Source: Streptomyces sp. Sge12 (GTDB lineage: Bacteria > Actinomycetota > Actinomycetes > Streptomycetales > Streptomycetaceae). From it: a stretch of 64,000 nt of DNA. Under the pieces are notes generated by a model. That model was not told the DNA's origin and searched no databases. It saw only the letters and a program-made list of their open reading frames with translations. Below are positions 8,404 to 16,449 of the stretch, piece by piece. Within the stretch, counting starts at the first letter, position 1, and each line of letters begins with the position of its first letter. The position numbers and the translations under genes were made by a program. Where the stretch lies: positions 5,740,501 to 5,804,500 of the forward strand of contig NZ_CP020555.1 in NCBI RefSeq assembly GCF_002080455.1. Direction: 5' to 3'.

Positions 8404-8730
8404 CCCGGCGTGGCGATCGTCTACGACACCAACGCGCTCAACCACCGGCCCCGGCCAGAGTGTGGGCGTGCGGGGGGACGCCACCTTGGAGGTGCGCATG
8501 CCCCGGACATGGAGATCCTTATGTGTGCTGCCGAACTCGACCAGCTCGGCGTGCAGACCCGAGTGCTGAGCAACGACTTCGGTCTGCACCTGCGCGCCCG
8601 GAGCATGAGCCCCGTCCCGATGTGGCTGCCTGCGGCCCAGCAGCGGAAGGACCACCGCAGCCCGCCCCGTGACTCCGCTCTGGGGCGAGGCCGCAACCCG
8701 TCTCCGGGCAGCGCGTATTCTCCGACATGA
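8404..8730 (+). pseudogene. PIN-domain protein remnant
   Basis: In one frame the sequence reads VAIVYDTNALNHRP and, about 50 codons later, VLSNDFGLHLRARSM. These look like the first and last conserved blocks of a PIN-domain ribonuclease: the D-T-N metal ligand and the closing N-D-G-RxRA block. In intact PIN proteins these blocks are usually roughly twice as far apart, so the middle appears deleted. There is no clear start or ribosome binding site, and the frame runs on into low-complexity sequence. I read it as a decayed VapC-like or PIN-like gene. The 290 bases before it (8111-8403) hold nothing I recognise. Confidence 0.45.
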
Positions 8731-8766
8731 TCTTTCCCCGTCTGCCCGTCTCCGAGTGAGGTACCT

Positions 8767-10047
8767 GTGCGTGCTCCTGTGCGGCCATTGGCGCTCGCCT
8801 TGTCCCTGACCGTCGGCCTGCTCGCCGGATGCGGTCCGGCCGCCGGCGACGCGAAGTCGAACAGCAGCTCCTCCCCGCCGGCCGCAACGCCCTCGGCGCC
8901 GGCGAAGCGGACCCTGACGCCGCACGACCCCCCGCAGTGGTTCGATGCACGCGGTCGGATTCTCCTGCCGGAGACGGCCACGAAGGGGCGGACCAACCTG
9001 GCCGGGCAGGTCCGGGGCGGCGGCGAAGACCTGCCGGTCCTCCTCCACGGCGCCCGGGCCTTCCTTGTCTCGCCCACCGGCGTCCAGGTCATCGACCTTG
9101 CCGACGGCCGTACCGTGGGCGGGGAGACCGCCGGCGGAGAGGTCCTGCGTCAGGACACCGACGGGCTCGTCCTGCCGCCGGTCCTGGCCGGCAACGAAGT
9201 CGTGGTGCCCTTCCTGCTGACGATGCCCGCCTCCGGCACCCACACCGCGGGCGCGATGATCGAGCTCGTCGCGGTGAGCACGGCGCCCCCGTACAAGGCC
9301 GCCTGGCGGACGACCGTCAAGCTGCCCGAGTGGGCGCTCCAGACCTCCGCCAAGGTGCGTGTCGCCGCCGTCGGCGTGGAGGACGGCACAGCGGTCGTCA
9401 CCGTGAAGGCCGGCGACGACGCCGTGTCGTACGGCATCGACACCGCGTCCCACGCCCTGCGATGGACGCAGCCCGGGCTGGAAGCCGTCCAGGTCGGTGC
9501 GGGCATGGCGGTGGGCCTGTTCCACGTCGAGCCCCTGACTTCTGCCCCTGTGGGGGTCGATCTTGCCACCGGCACCGAGAAGTGGCGTGGCGAGAAGACG
9601 TACGCCCCGATCATGAACGGGGCCGGACCCGGAACGGTCCGGCTCGCGGGCACGCAAGCAGCCGGCAAGGGCGACCAACTGCTGGACGTGGCCGGCGGCA
9701 AGGTCCGGGCCGCCATGCCGCCGGGGATGAGCGCGATGAGCTGCACCCATGACCGCAGCCAGACCCTGGTGTGCACGCACGGTTTCGCAGTCGTGGCCGT
9801 GGACGCGGCCACCGGCGCGTTGCTGTGGGAGCTCAAGGACGGCGATCAGGGCCGGACTCCCCCGACAGTGACCGCGGTGTGGCACGGACGTGTCTATGGC
9901 CGTGGAGCAGGCGGCCCTGTCGTTCTGGACGCGCGGTCCGGCGCCGATAGGCCCACCAAGCCGGAGGTCGCACCGCTTCTCGTCAACGAATGCGTCGGGC
10001 TCGTGCTCGACGACAACCGCCTGTTCAGCTATCCGGCCGGCGGCTGA
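8767..10047 (+). CDS. Secreted lipoprotein with PQQ-like beta-propeller
   Basis: This 426-residue protein starts at a GTG preceded by GTGAGG. The signal peptide (residues 1-21) ends in the lipobox LLAGC, with Cys22 as the lipidated residue. A Ser/Pro/Ala linker follows. The body contains repeated blades of the PQQ-like propeller type (GVQVIDLADGRTVGGE, GVDLATGTEKWRGEK, VVAVDAATGALLWELKDG), each with the A-x-x-G-x-x-x-W-like signature. Such proteins act as extracytoplasmic scaffolds or sensors; no enzyme motif or cofactor site is visible. It stands alone after the PIN remnant, at the edge of the accessory region. Confidence 0.75.
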   Translation: MRAPVRPLALALSLTVGLLAGCGPAAGDAKSNSSSSPPAATPSAPAKRTLTPHDPPQWFDARGRILLPETATKGRTNLAGQVRGGGEDLPVLLHGARAFLVSPTGVQVIDLADGRTVGGETAGGEVLRQDTDGLVLPPVLAGNEVVVPFLLTMPASGTHTAGAMIELVAVSTAPPYKAAWRTTVKLPEWALQTSAKVRVAAVGVEDGTAVVTVKAGDDAVSYGIDTASHALRWTQPGLEAVQVGAGMAVGLFHVEPLTSAPVGVDLATGTEKWRGEKTYAPIMNGAGPGTVRLAGTQAAGKGDQLLDVAGGKVRAAMPPGMSAMSCTHDRSQTLVCTHGFAVVAVDAATGALLWELKDGDQGRTPPTVTAVWHGRVYGRGAGGPVVLDARSGADRPTKPEVAPLLVNECVGLVLDDNRLFSYPAGG

Positions 10048-10161
10048 ACCAGCACCCTTCAGCAGTCTCCCGGGCACGCCTCCCGCGCACGGGCCCTCAG
10101 CTCCCGGAGCCCGAGCCCATCACGGCACGGGACGAGGGAACGAGCTCATCCAGAACACGGT

Positions 10162-11223
10162 CTACGGCGCCGGTGCGGCCGGGGCGGCCGGGGCGGCCGG
10201 GGCGGTGGCGATGTGGGGGAGGGCGTGGGGGTGCTCGGCCACCAGCCAGGTGATCATGCGTTCGCGCACCGCGCAGCGCAGCGTCCAGAGGTCGTCCGCG
10301 TCCTTCGCCGTGACCACCGCCCGGACCTGGACCGTGTGCGGTGTGGTGTCCGTCACGGCCAGCCCGCCGCCGCGGCCGTCCCACTCCGGGATCTCCTTCA
10401 GGATGTCCTGGAGGTGCTCCCGCATCCGGTCGAGGGGGGCGCTGTGGTCCAGGTGCCAGAAGACCGTGCCGGTCATCTGCGCGCCGCCGCGCGACCAGTT
10501 CTCGTAGGGCTTGCCGGTGAAGTACGAGACCGGCATCGTGATGCGCCGCTCGTCCCACGTGCGGACCGTCAGGAAGGTCAGGGTGATCTCCTCGACCCGG
10601 CCCCACTCCTTGTCGACCACCACCGTGTCGCCGATGCGGACGGTGTCGCCGAGGGCGATCTGGAGGCCGGCGAACAGGTTGCTCAGCGAGGCCTGGGCGG
10701 CGATGCCCGCCACGATGCCGAGGACGCCGGCCGAGGCCAGCAGGGAGGCGCCGACCGTGCGCATCGGCGGGAAGGTCAGCAGCATCGCCGCCACGGCGAC
10801 CACGACCACCACCGCCGTGACCACCCGCTGGATCAGCGTGACCTGGGTGCGGACCCGGCGCACCCGGGCATCGTCCTCGGTCACCGCCGCGTAGCGCGCG
10901 TACGTCGAGTCGACCGCGGCCGTCGCGATGCGCACCGCCAGCCAGGCCGCGGAGGCGATCAGGACCAGGGTGAGGAACCGGCCGACGCCGACGGGATGGT
11001 CGGGCAGGATGCCCGCCCGCCGGTAGGAGGCTCTGAGCAGCGAGGTGCACAGGACGACCTGGAAGGGCAGCCGGCAGCGGCGCAGCAGGCCCCACAGCGG
11101 GGTCTCGGGGTGCCGGGCGTCGGCCCGGCGCAGCAGCAGGTCGAGCAGCCAGCCCGCGATCAGGGTGGCGACCAGGGCGCCGCCGATGACGGTCACGGGG
11201 CGCAGGACGTTCTCCATCTCCAT
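10162..11223 (-). CDS. MscS-family mechanosensitive ion channel
   Basis: The 353-residue membrane protein starts MEMENVLRPVTVIGG. About four hydrophobic segments precede the pore-lining helix, which reads SLLASAGVLGIVAGIAAQASLSNLFAGLQ. This is the Ala/Gly-rich TM3 and TM3b kink of MscS channels. The beta domain follows with RIGDTVVV and the YxTGKPYENWSR region, and the tail is Ala-Pro repeats (APAAPAAPAAPAP). The channels relieve osmotic pressure across the plasma membrane. The first ATG at 11223 was taken; a second at 11217 is possible. It is divergent from the hydrolase gene at 11254, with a 30-base gap. Confidence 0.85.
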   Translation of the reverse strand: MEMENVLRPVTVIGGALVATLIAGWLLDLLLRRADARHPETPLWGLLRRCRLPFQVVLCTSLLRASYRRAGILPDHPVGVGRFLTLVLIASAAWLAVRIATAAVDSTYARYAAVTEDDARVRRVRTQVTLIQRVVTAVVVVVAVAAMLLTFPPMRTVGASLLASAGVLGIVAGIAAQASLSNLFAGLQIALGDTVRIGDTVVVDKEWGRVEEITLTFLTVRTWDERRITMPVSYFTGKPYENWSRGGAQMTGTVFWHLDHSAPLDRMREHLQDILKEIPEWDGRGGGLAVTDTTPHTVQVRAVVTAKDADDLWTLRCAVRERMITWLVAEHPHALPHIATAPAAPAAPAAPAP

Positions 11224-11253
11224 GGGGATGAACGTAGCTGGCACGATGGAGGC

Positions 11254-11823
11254 ATGAACATCATGCTTTTCCATTCGACGTACGGGCTGCGGCCCGCGGT
11301 GCACGCGGCGGCCGACCGGCTGCGCGCGGCCGGGCACCAGGTCCAGGTGCCGGATCTCTTCGAGGGACGCACTTTCGGGACCGTCGAGGAGGGCATGGCC
11401 CACCGGGACGAGATCGGCCGTGACGAACTGCTGAAGCGCGCGGTGCTGGCCTCCGCCCCGTTTTCGGACCAGGGCCTCGTCTACGCGGGCTTCTCCTTCG
11501 GCGGTTCGGTCGCCCAGCACCTGGCGATGGCCGACGAGAAGGCGCGCGGGCTGCTGCTCCTGCACGGGACGGCGGACCTGGAGGACGGCGCCTCGGTGGA
11601 CGAGCTGCCGGTGCAGCTGCACATCGCGGACCCCGACCCCTTCGAGCCGCACGACTGGTTGACGGCCTGGTACCTGCGGATGCAGCGGGCGGGGGCCGAC
11701 GTCGAGGTCCACAGCTACCCGGGTGCCGGCCACCTGTTCACCGACCCGGAGCTGGAGGACTACGACGCCGAGGCGGCCGAGCAGCTCTGGAAGGTCGCGA
11801 TCGGCTTCCTCGACAGCCTGTAG
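11254..11823 (+). CDS. Dienelactone hydrolase family alpha/beta-hydrolase
   Basis: The 189-residue protein begins MNIMLFHSTYGLRP after a GGAGG six bases upstream. It shows the alpha/beta-hydrolase layout: a nucleophile elbow GFSFGGSVA in which the dienelactone hydrolase Cys is Ser, an acidic strand (PVQLHIADPDPFEP) and the catalytic His in YPGAGHLFTD. The substrate is unknown; family members cleave esters or lactones in the cytoplasm. It shares a very short promoter region with the divergent MscS gene and ends before a strong bidirectional hairpin. The length is slightly under the usual ~230 residues. Confidence 0.75.
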   Translation: MNIMLFHSTYGLRPAVHAAADRLRAAGHQVQVPDLFEGRTFGTVEEGMAHRDEIGRDELLKRAVLASAPFSDQGLVYAGFSFGGSVAQHLAMADEKARGLLLLHGTADLEDGASVDELPVQLHIADPDPFEPHDWLTAWYLRMQRAGADVEVHSYPGAGHLFTDPELEDYDAEAAEQLWKVAIGFLDSL

Positions 11824-11854
11824 GCGCGCGGAACAGCGCGAAGCACGGAATGCG

Positions 11855-11890
11855 GAGGGCCCGGTCCGGCGGATGCCGGACCGGGCCCTC
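11855..11890. terminator. Bidirectional intrinsic terminator
   Basis: A perfect 16-bp inverted repeat (gagggcccggtccggc and its complement) encloses a ggat loop. It lies between the stop codons of two convergent genes, the hydrolase and the M43 protease. Confidence 0.8.
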
Positions 11891-11902
11891 GTGCACCGGG
11901 GG

Positions 11903-12904
11903 TCAGCCCGCCCGGTAGGCGGTCCAGCTGCTCGACATGCGAGCGACCTGGCCGGCGGTGAACTGGTACATGCAGGAGTCGTACGTGTAGTCCATGAAGT
12001 TGCGGATCGGGTCCGCGCCCGGCTTGCTGGCGCAGCTGTCGCGCCCGGTCGGGCACTCGTACGCGGCGCTCTTCTCGGCCGGCGTGTCGGAGACGTAGTC
12101 GCCGTTGCCGTTACAGCCGCCCTGGAAGGTGTGGTAGAGCCCCAGCCAGTGGCCGACCTCGTGCGTGGCGGTGTCGCCCTCGTTGTAGTTGGCCGAGGAG
12201 CCGCCCGGCAGCGAGCTGTCGAGCACGACCACGCCGTCCATCTTGGGGCTGGAGGCGTAGGAGGTCGGGAAGGTGGCCCAGCCCAGCAGGCCGCCGGAGA
12301 GCTTGGCGGTGTAGAAGTTGAGCGCGCCCGGGCCGCCCTTGCGCAGGGTGTTCTTCATGTCCTTCTCGGCCTGGGAGCCGGAGGCCAGGTTGTACCAGGA
12401 CGCGTTGTCCGTGTAGTCGGTCGACGCCAGCGTGAACTGGAAGTTCGTGTTGACGTTGCCGGTGCCCTGGCCGCCGTAGGCCGCGTTGAGGACCGCGAGC
12501 TGCTTGCCGACGTCCGTGGCCGTCAGCTTTCCGGTGGAGCCGGAGTGCACGACGTGGAAGTACACGGGGATGTTCACCACGGCCTCGGCGGCGGCGAGGC
12601 TGCGCTGCGGCTGGTTCTTGAGGGCCTTGTCGAGCTTCGCTCTGAGCTCGGCGTCCATGGCCTTCGCCTGCGCGTCGGTGATCGCGTTGGGCTCGTCCGC
12701 GTGCTCGTCGTGGGCACGGGCGACGCGGGCGTTCGCGCCGCCCGCGGCGGCGGGCTGGTCGGCGCAGACCTCGGCGGGGGACGAGGCGGCGGCGAGCGTG
12801 GTGGGGGTGGCGGCGAGCGGGGTGAACGCCAGGGTTCCGGCCAGGACTGCCGTGCCCATCAGGCGGCGGCGGAGAAGGGGGGATATGCGGGCAACTGCGC
12901 GCAC
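11903..12904 (-). CDS. Secreted M43 (pappalysin-like) zinc metalloprotease
   Basis: The 333-residue protein starts at GTG 12904, preceded by GAGGAGC. A basic N-terminus and hydrophobic core ending near ALAATPTTLAAA form a signal peptide. The catalytic metzincin motif HEVGHWLGLYH supplies three zinc ligands and the Glu base. NFMDYTYDSCM is the Met-turn. Cysteines in the C-terminal part (GGCNGNG, YECPTGRDSCAS) suggest disulfides, as in M43 enzymes. It probably degrades extracellular protein. The promoter region holds a clear -35/-10 pair and an 18-bp palindrome, pointing to regulated expression. Confidence 0.85.
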   Translation of the reverse strand: MRAVARISPLLRRRLMGTAVLAGTLAFTPLAATPTTLAAASSPAEVCADQPAAAGGANARVARAHDEHADEPNAITDAQAKAMDAELRAKLDKALKNQPQRSLAAAEAVVNIPVYFHVVHSGSTGKLTATDVGKQLAVLNAAYGGQGTGNVNTNFQFTLASTDYTDNASWYNLASGSQAEKDMKNTLRKGGPGALNFYTAKLSGGLLGWATFPTSYASSPKMDGVVVLDSSLPGGSSANYNEGDTATHEVGHWLGLYHTFQGGCNGNGDYVSDTPAEKSAAYECPTGRDSCASKPGADPIRNFMDYTYDSCMYQFTAGQVARMSSSWTAYRAG

Positions 12905-12942
12905 GTGTGCTCCTCGCGTGGGGGGTTGTGGGGGGTGGTGGC

Positions 12943-12960
12943 CTGAAGGATCTCCTTCAG
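12943..12960. promoter_or_regulatory. Palindrome downstream of the M43 protease promoter
   Basis: The 18-base sequence CTGAAGGATCTCCTTCAG is a perfect dyad (8-bp arms, TC centre). It lies about 11 bases downstream of the predicted -10 element and about 40 bases before the GTG start. It could be an operator at the transcription start or a small stem in the 5' leader. Confidence 0.45.
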
Positions 12961-12971
12961 CTGGCGGGAAG

Positions 12972-13000
12972 CTTATGTGTTCATGACATATTCAGGTCAA
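12972..13000 (-). promoter_or_regulatory. Predicted vegetative promoter of the M43 protease
   Basis: On the minus strand TTGACC (13000-12995) and CATAAG (12977-12972) are separated by 17 bases. This is close to the consensus for the main sigma factor, and the start codon is about 70 bases downstream. Confidence 0.5.
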
Positions 13001-13034
13001 GTGGCTTACGTAAAAGATTTGTTGCTTCTGATGC

Positions 13035-13068
13035 GCATGGGGCGCCTGGTCTGCACCAGGCGCCCCAT
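13035..13068 (-). terminator. Terminator after the PhoD gene
   Basis: A perfect 15-bp stem (catggggcgcctggt and its complement) with a four-base loop lies 24 bases past the phosphatase stop codon on the minus strand. Confidence 0.75.
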
Positions 13069-13091
13069 GTGACAGAAGATTTGACGGTGGG

Positions 13092-14753
13092 TCAGTGAAC
13101 CGGCTGGTAGGCCCGCTCCACCTTCTGGGTCCCGTTCAGCGTCCGGTACGACCGGGTCCATGCGGATGTGGCGCCGGGCTGCCGCTTGTCGGACACCGCG
13201 TAGTAGTCCATCTGCGAGCGCTCCGCCGTCACGTCCAGCACGCCGTAGCCGTGCGCGTCCATGTCGAGCCACTTCACGTGCCAGTTGGCGGCCTTGATGG
13301 CCGACTCGGCGACCAGCGAGAGGGTGTCCGGCAGGACGTGCAGGATGTCGTCCAGGTTGTCGGAGGTCACCGAGGTGACGACGAACTCGGTCGCCGCCGT
13401 CCCCGAGCCCGGGTACGTGGCCATGTTCATCGGGACCTCGTTCGCCCAGGCCATGTGGATGTCGCCGGTCAGGAACACGGTGTTCTTGACGCCCCGGTCC
13501 TTCAGGTGGCCCAGCAGCTCCTTGCGGTCGTCCGTGTAGCCGTCCCACTGGTCCACGTTGGCCGCAATGCCCCCCTCGGGCAGGCCCAGCAGCTTGGTCA
13601 GGGGCTTCAGCAGGTGCGCGGGCAGCGAGCCGAAGGCCACCGGCGAGATCATCACCGAGGTGCCGACCAGCTTCCACGTCGCCGGCGAGCCCGCGAGGCC
13701 CGACTTGAGCCAGTCCAGCTGGGCCCGCCCGGTGATGGTGCGCTCCGGGTCGTCCACCGAGCCGCTGCCCACCTTGGCCTGCTGCGAGCGGAAGGAGCGC
13801 AGGTCCAGCAGGTGCAGGTCGGCCAGGGTGCCGAAGCGCAGCCTCCGGTAGCAGGTCCCGGCCACGGACGCGCGTACGGGCATCCACTCGAAGTACGCCT
13901 GCTTGGCGGCGGCCGCGCGGGCCGCCCACTCGCCCTCGGCCCCCGGGGTGTGGTTCTCGGCGCCGCCGTTCCAGGCGTCGTTGGCGAACTCGTGGTCGTC
14001 CCAGATGGCGATGACCGGGTGCGCCTGGTGCAGGGCCTGGAGGTCGGCGTCCGTCTTGTACTTGCCGTGGCGGGTGCGGTAGTCGGCGAGCGAGACGATC
14101 TCGTGCTTCGGCTCGTGCTGGCGCACGGCGTACTTCGCCTCCGGGTACCCGCCGGACTGGTACTCGTATATGTAGTCGCCCAGGTGCAGGATCGCGTGCA
14201 GGTCCGTGCGGGCGGCCAGGTGGCGGTAGGCGGAGAAGTAGCCGGCCTCCCAGTTGGCGCAGGAGACCACGCCGAAGCGGACCCCCGCGGTCGTCGTCTC
14301 GTGGGCCGGGGTGGTCAGGGTGCGTCCGGCGGGGGAGACGGTACCGCCGGCGGTGAACCGGTACCAGTACGGGGTCTGCGGCTGGAGCCCCCGCACGTCC
14401 ACCTTGACCGTGTGGTCGGCCGCGGCGCTCGCCGTGACGGCGCCGGAGGCGACCACCTGGGAGAAGGCCTTGTCGGAGGCCACCTCCCAGCCCACCTGGG
14501 TGGCCGGGCCGAGCCCGGAACCGGGTACGGCCTCGGGGGTGGGGGTGACGCGGGTCCACAGCAGGACCCCGTCGGGCAGCGGGTCGCCCGAGGCGACGCC
14601 GTGCAGGAAGGCGGGCGCGGTGCCCGCCGCGTGGGCGGCCGAGGCGCCCAGCGAGGTGAGGGGGGCCAGCGCGGCCGTGGCCGCCGCGGCGAGAACGACC
14701 GTACGGCGACGAGGAGTTGCCGCGGCCCGGGAAGAGGGGAGTTGACTGGTCAC
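13092..14753 (-). CDS. phoD: PhoD-type alkaline phosphatase, Tat-exported
   Basis: The 553-residue protein has a twin-arginine signal (RRRTVVLAAAATAALAP) ending near AHAA, so it is probably exported folded by Tat. A short beta-domain (FLHGVASGDPLPDGVLLWTRV) leads into the metallophosphoesterase core. Conserved blocks include FGVVSCANWEAGYFSAYRH, HLGDYIYEY, WDDHEFANDAW and FLTGDIHMAW, which carry the iron/calcium ligands of PhoD enzymes. It releases phosphate from extracellular phosphodiesters and monoesters. The GTG at 14753 has only a weak ribosome binding site. It is the only gene between its terminator and the upstream DsbA-like gene. The family is PhoP-controlled in S. coelicolor, but I see no convincing PHO box here. 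Confidence 0.9.
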   Translation of the reverse strand: MTSQLPSSRAAATPRRRTVVLAAAATAALAPLTSLGASAAHAAGTAPAFLHGVASGDPLPDGVLLWTRVTPTPEAVPGSGLGPATQVGWEVASDKAFSQVVASGAVTASAAADHTVKVDVRGLQPQTPYWYRFTAGGTVSPAGRTLTTPAHETTTAGVRFGVVSCANWEAGYFSAYRHLAARTDLHAILHLGDYIYEYQSGGYPEAKYAVRQHEPKHEIVSLADYRTRHGKYKTDADLQALHQAHPVIAIWDDHEFANDAWNGGAENHTPGAEGEWAARAAAAKQAYFEWMPVRASVAGTCYRRLRFGTLADLHLLDLRSFRSQQAKVGSGSVDDPERTITGRAQLDWLKSGLAGSPATWKLVGTSVMISPVAFGSLPAHLLKPLTKLLGLPEGGIAANVDQWDGYTDDRKELLGHLKDRGVKNTVFLTGDIHMAWANEVPMNMATYPGSGTAATEFVVTSVTSDNLDDILHVLPDTLSLVAESAIKAANWHVKWLDMDAHGYGVLDVTAERSQMDYYAVSDKRQPGATSAWTRSYRTLNGTQKVERAYQPVH

Positions 14754-14881
14754 GGACCATCACATTACCGACGGGTACACCCCTGGGAACAGTGTCGGAA
14801 TGCAACGGGCGGGCGAACTCTGGGCGTCCGCCCGCCCGTTGAAGCGGTATGTCCGGAAAGCGCTTCCCGGACGATCCGGGA

Positions 14882-15679
14882 TCAGCCCTGCAGGGCCTTG
14901 TCGATCGCCGCCGTGAACTGCTCCGCCGTCTGCGGAGTCTCGATCTTCTTGCCGTCCATCTTCAGGGTCGGCGTGCCCTTCACCCCGGACTTGTCGAAGA
15001 CCTTCGACATCTCCAGCGCCCACCGGTCGTACGTACCGTCCTCGACGGCCTTCTTGAACTCGGCGTTGCCCTTGAGGGCCGGGACCGTGTCCGCGACCTT
15101 CAGCAGGTAGTCGTCCTTGGCGAAGCTGTCGACGGTCTCCTCCGGGTGCAGCTCCTTGGAGTAGAGCGCCGCCTTGTACTCCAGGAAGGCCTCCGGGCCG
15201 ACGTTCAGCGCCGCGCCCAGGGCGCTCAGCGCGTTCTTCGAACCCTCGCCCTTGACGGCGTTGTCGATGAAGGTGGCGCCGAAGTACTGGAGCTTGTACT
15301 TGCCCTCGTCCACGTCCTTCTTGACCTGCGCACCGGCCGCCTGCTCGAAGGAGGCGCAGGCCGGGCAGCGCGAGTCCTCGTACAGTTCCAGGGTCTTCTT
15401 CGCGTCGGCCTTGCCGACGACGACCGTGGTGCCGTCCTCGCCCGTGGTGTTCTTCGGCTTGACCAGCTCGGCCTTGGCGGCCTTCTCCCACTGGTCGGGC
15501 TCGTTGGCCTTCATGACCCCGTAGGCGATGACGCCGGCGAGCGCGAGCAGGGCCACGACCCCGCCGCCGACGAGCACCTGGCGGCGCACCTTGTCCTTCT
15601 TGGCCTGGGCCTCGCGCTCGGCGCGCAGCCGCTCGCGGGCCGCTGCCTTGTTCGCCTGGCTGTTGCGTGAACTCATCAT
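14882..15679 (-). CDS. Membrane-anchored DsbA-family thiol oxidoreductase
   Basis: The 265-residue protein has a positively charged cytoplasmic N-terminus (ARERLRAEREAQAKKDK), one membrane anchor (about residues 35-55) and an outside thioredoxin-fold domain. The active site is RCPAC (Cys105 and Cys108), and the cis-proline loop is GTPTL near the C-terminus. Such proteins oxidise or reshuffle disulfides in exported proteins. Two ATGs lie in tandem; the second (15676) is better spaced from GGAG. The upstream membrane-protein gene ends 46 bases away and may be co-transcribed. A paralogue with the same architecture lies at 43215-44165. Confidence 0.85.
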   Translation of the reverse strand: MMSSRNSQANKAAARERLRAEREAQAKKDKVRRQVLVGGGVVALLALAGVIAYGVMKANEPDQWEKAAKAELVKPKNTTGEDGTTVVVGKADAKKTLELYEDSRCPACASFEQAAGAQVKKDVDEGKYKLQYFGATFIDNAVKGEGSKNALSALGAALNVGPEAFLEYKAALYSKELHPEETVDSFAKDDYLLKVADTVPALKGNAEFKKAVEDGTYDRWALEMSKVFDKSGVKGTPTLKMDGKKIETPQTAEQFTAAIDKALQG

Positions 15680-15724
15680 GATCTCCGTGAAATGTGACGT
15701 GCGAAAGGGACTGCCGTACGTGCG

Positions 15725-16411
15725 TCAGGCGCGGGCGAGCGCGCCGAGCACGGGGGGTCCCCGCCGTCCCACGGAGTGCGCCGGGAAGCGCGTACGGGCC
15801 CCGGCGCCCGGCAGGACCGACCGCAGCAGGGCCGCGGCCGGACCGCAGGCCACCGCGACCGAGGCCACGGCCAGCAGCAGCGGCCGGAACGCGAACGCGG
15901 CCACCGCCCGCAGCAGCCGGCCCAGCGCCCGCTCGCCGTGGCGCAGCCAGGCGGCGGCCAGCAGTCCGACCGAGACGTGGCCGCCGAGCAGCAGCCAGGG
16001 GGTGTACGGCCCGGGCGAGGACAGCAGCGCGGCCGCGTCGGCCGGCCCGGTCACTTCGGCCAGCGGCCCGCCCACCGGCGTGCCGCCGCACAGGGCGTCC
16101 AGGCCCATGGCGCGCAGCGGCCCCGCGACGGGGCCGCCGGCCGGGCCGTAGCAGAGGTGCTGCCCGGTGGTGAAGACGGTGTCGGCCGCCAGCTCCAGCG
16201 GTACGAGCAGCCCGGCGATCGGGGCGAAGCCCCGCTCGCGGCCCGCGAGCGCGTAGGCGATCGCGAACACACCCGCGAAGGCCCCGGCCACCAGCGCCGG
16301 CGGCAGCGGGACCTGGGACATCAGGACGTGCGAACCGGACGAGAGCAGCACGACGAGCGCGCTGAACAGCGCGGCCCGCAGCCCTCTGAGTCCCGTCCCG
16401 GAAATGTCCAT
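15725..16411 (-). CDS. Conserved polytopic membrane protein
   Basis: This 228-residue protein is mostly hydrophobic, with about six predicted membrane segments: residues ~12-30, 38-55, 62-80, 140-158, 168-185 and 195-212. The motif TTGQHLCYG and two Cys in the extracytoplasmic loop regions are the only distinctive features. I do not recognise a functional family. It sits directly upstream of the DsbA-like gene on the same strand with a 45-base gap, suggesting co-expression and possibly a shared envelope role. The start ATG is MDISGTGLRG. Confidence 0.6.
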   Translation of the reverse strand: MDISGTGLRGLRAALFSALVVLLSSGSHVLMSQVPLPPALVAGAFAGVFAIAYALAGRERGFAPIAGLLVPLELAADTVFTTGQHLCYGPAGGPVAGPLRAMGLDALCGGTPVGGPLAEVTGPADAAALLSSPGPYTPWLLLGGHVSVGLLAAAWLRHGERALGRLLRAVAAFAFRPLLLAVASVAVACGPAAALLRSVLPGAGARTRFPAHSVGRRGPPVLGALARA

Positions 16412-16449
16412 CCCGGCGAGTCTGCCACGCGTTCCTGTGGAACAGGCGT

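Noticed and set aside
14769..14790. PHO box upstream of phoD
   Set aside because: Two 11-base units (GTTCCCAGGGG and TGTACCCGTCG) roughly resemble the PhoP repeat, but the second diverges and the site is only 15 bases before the start codon.
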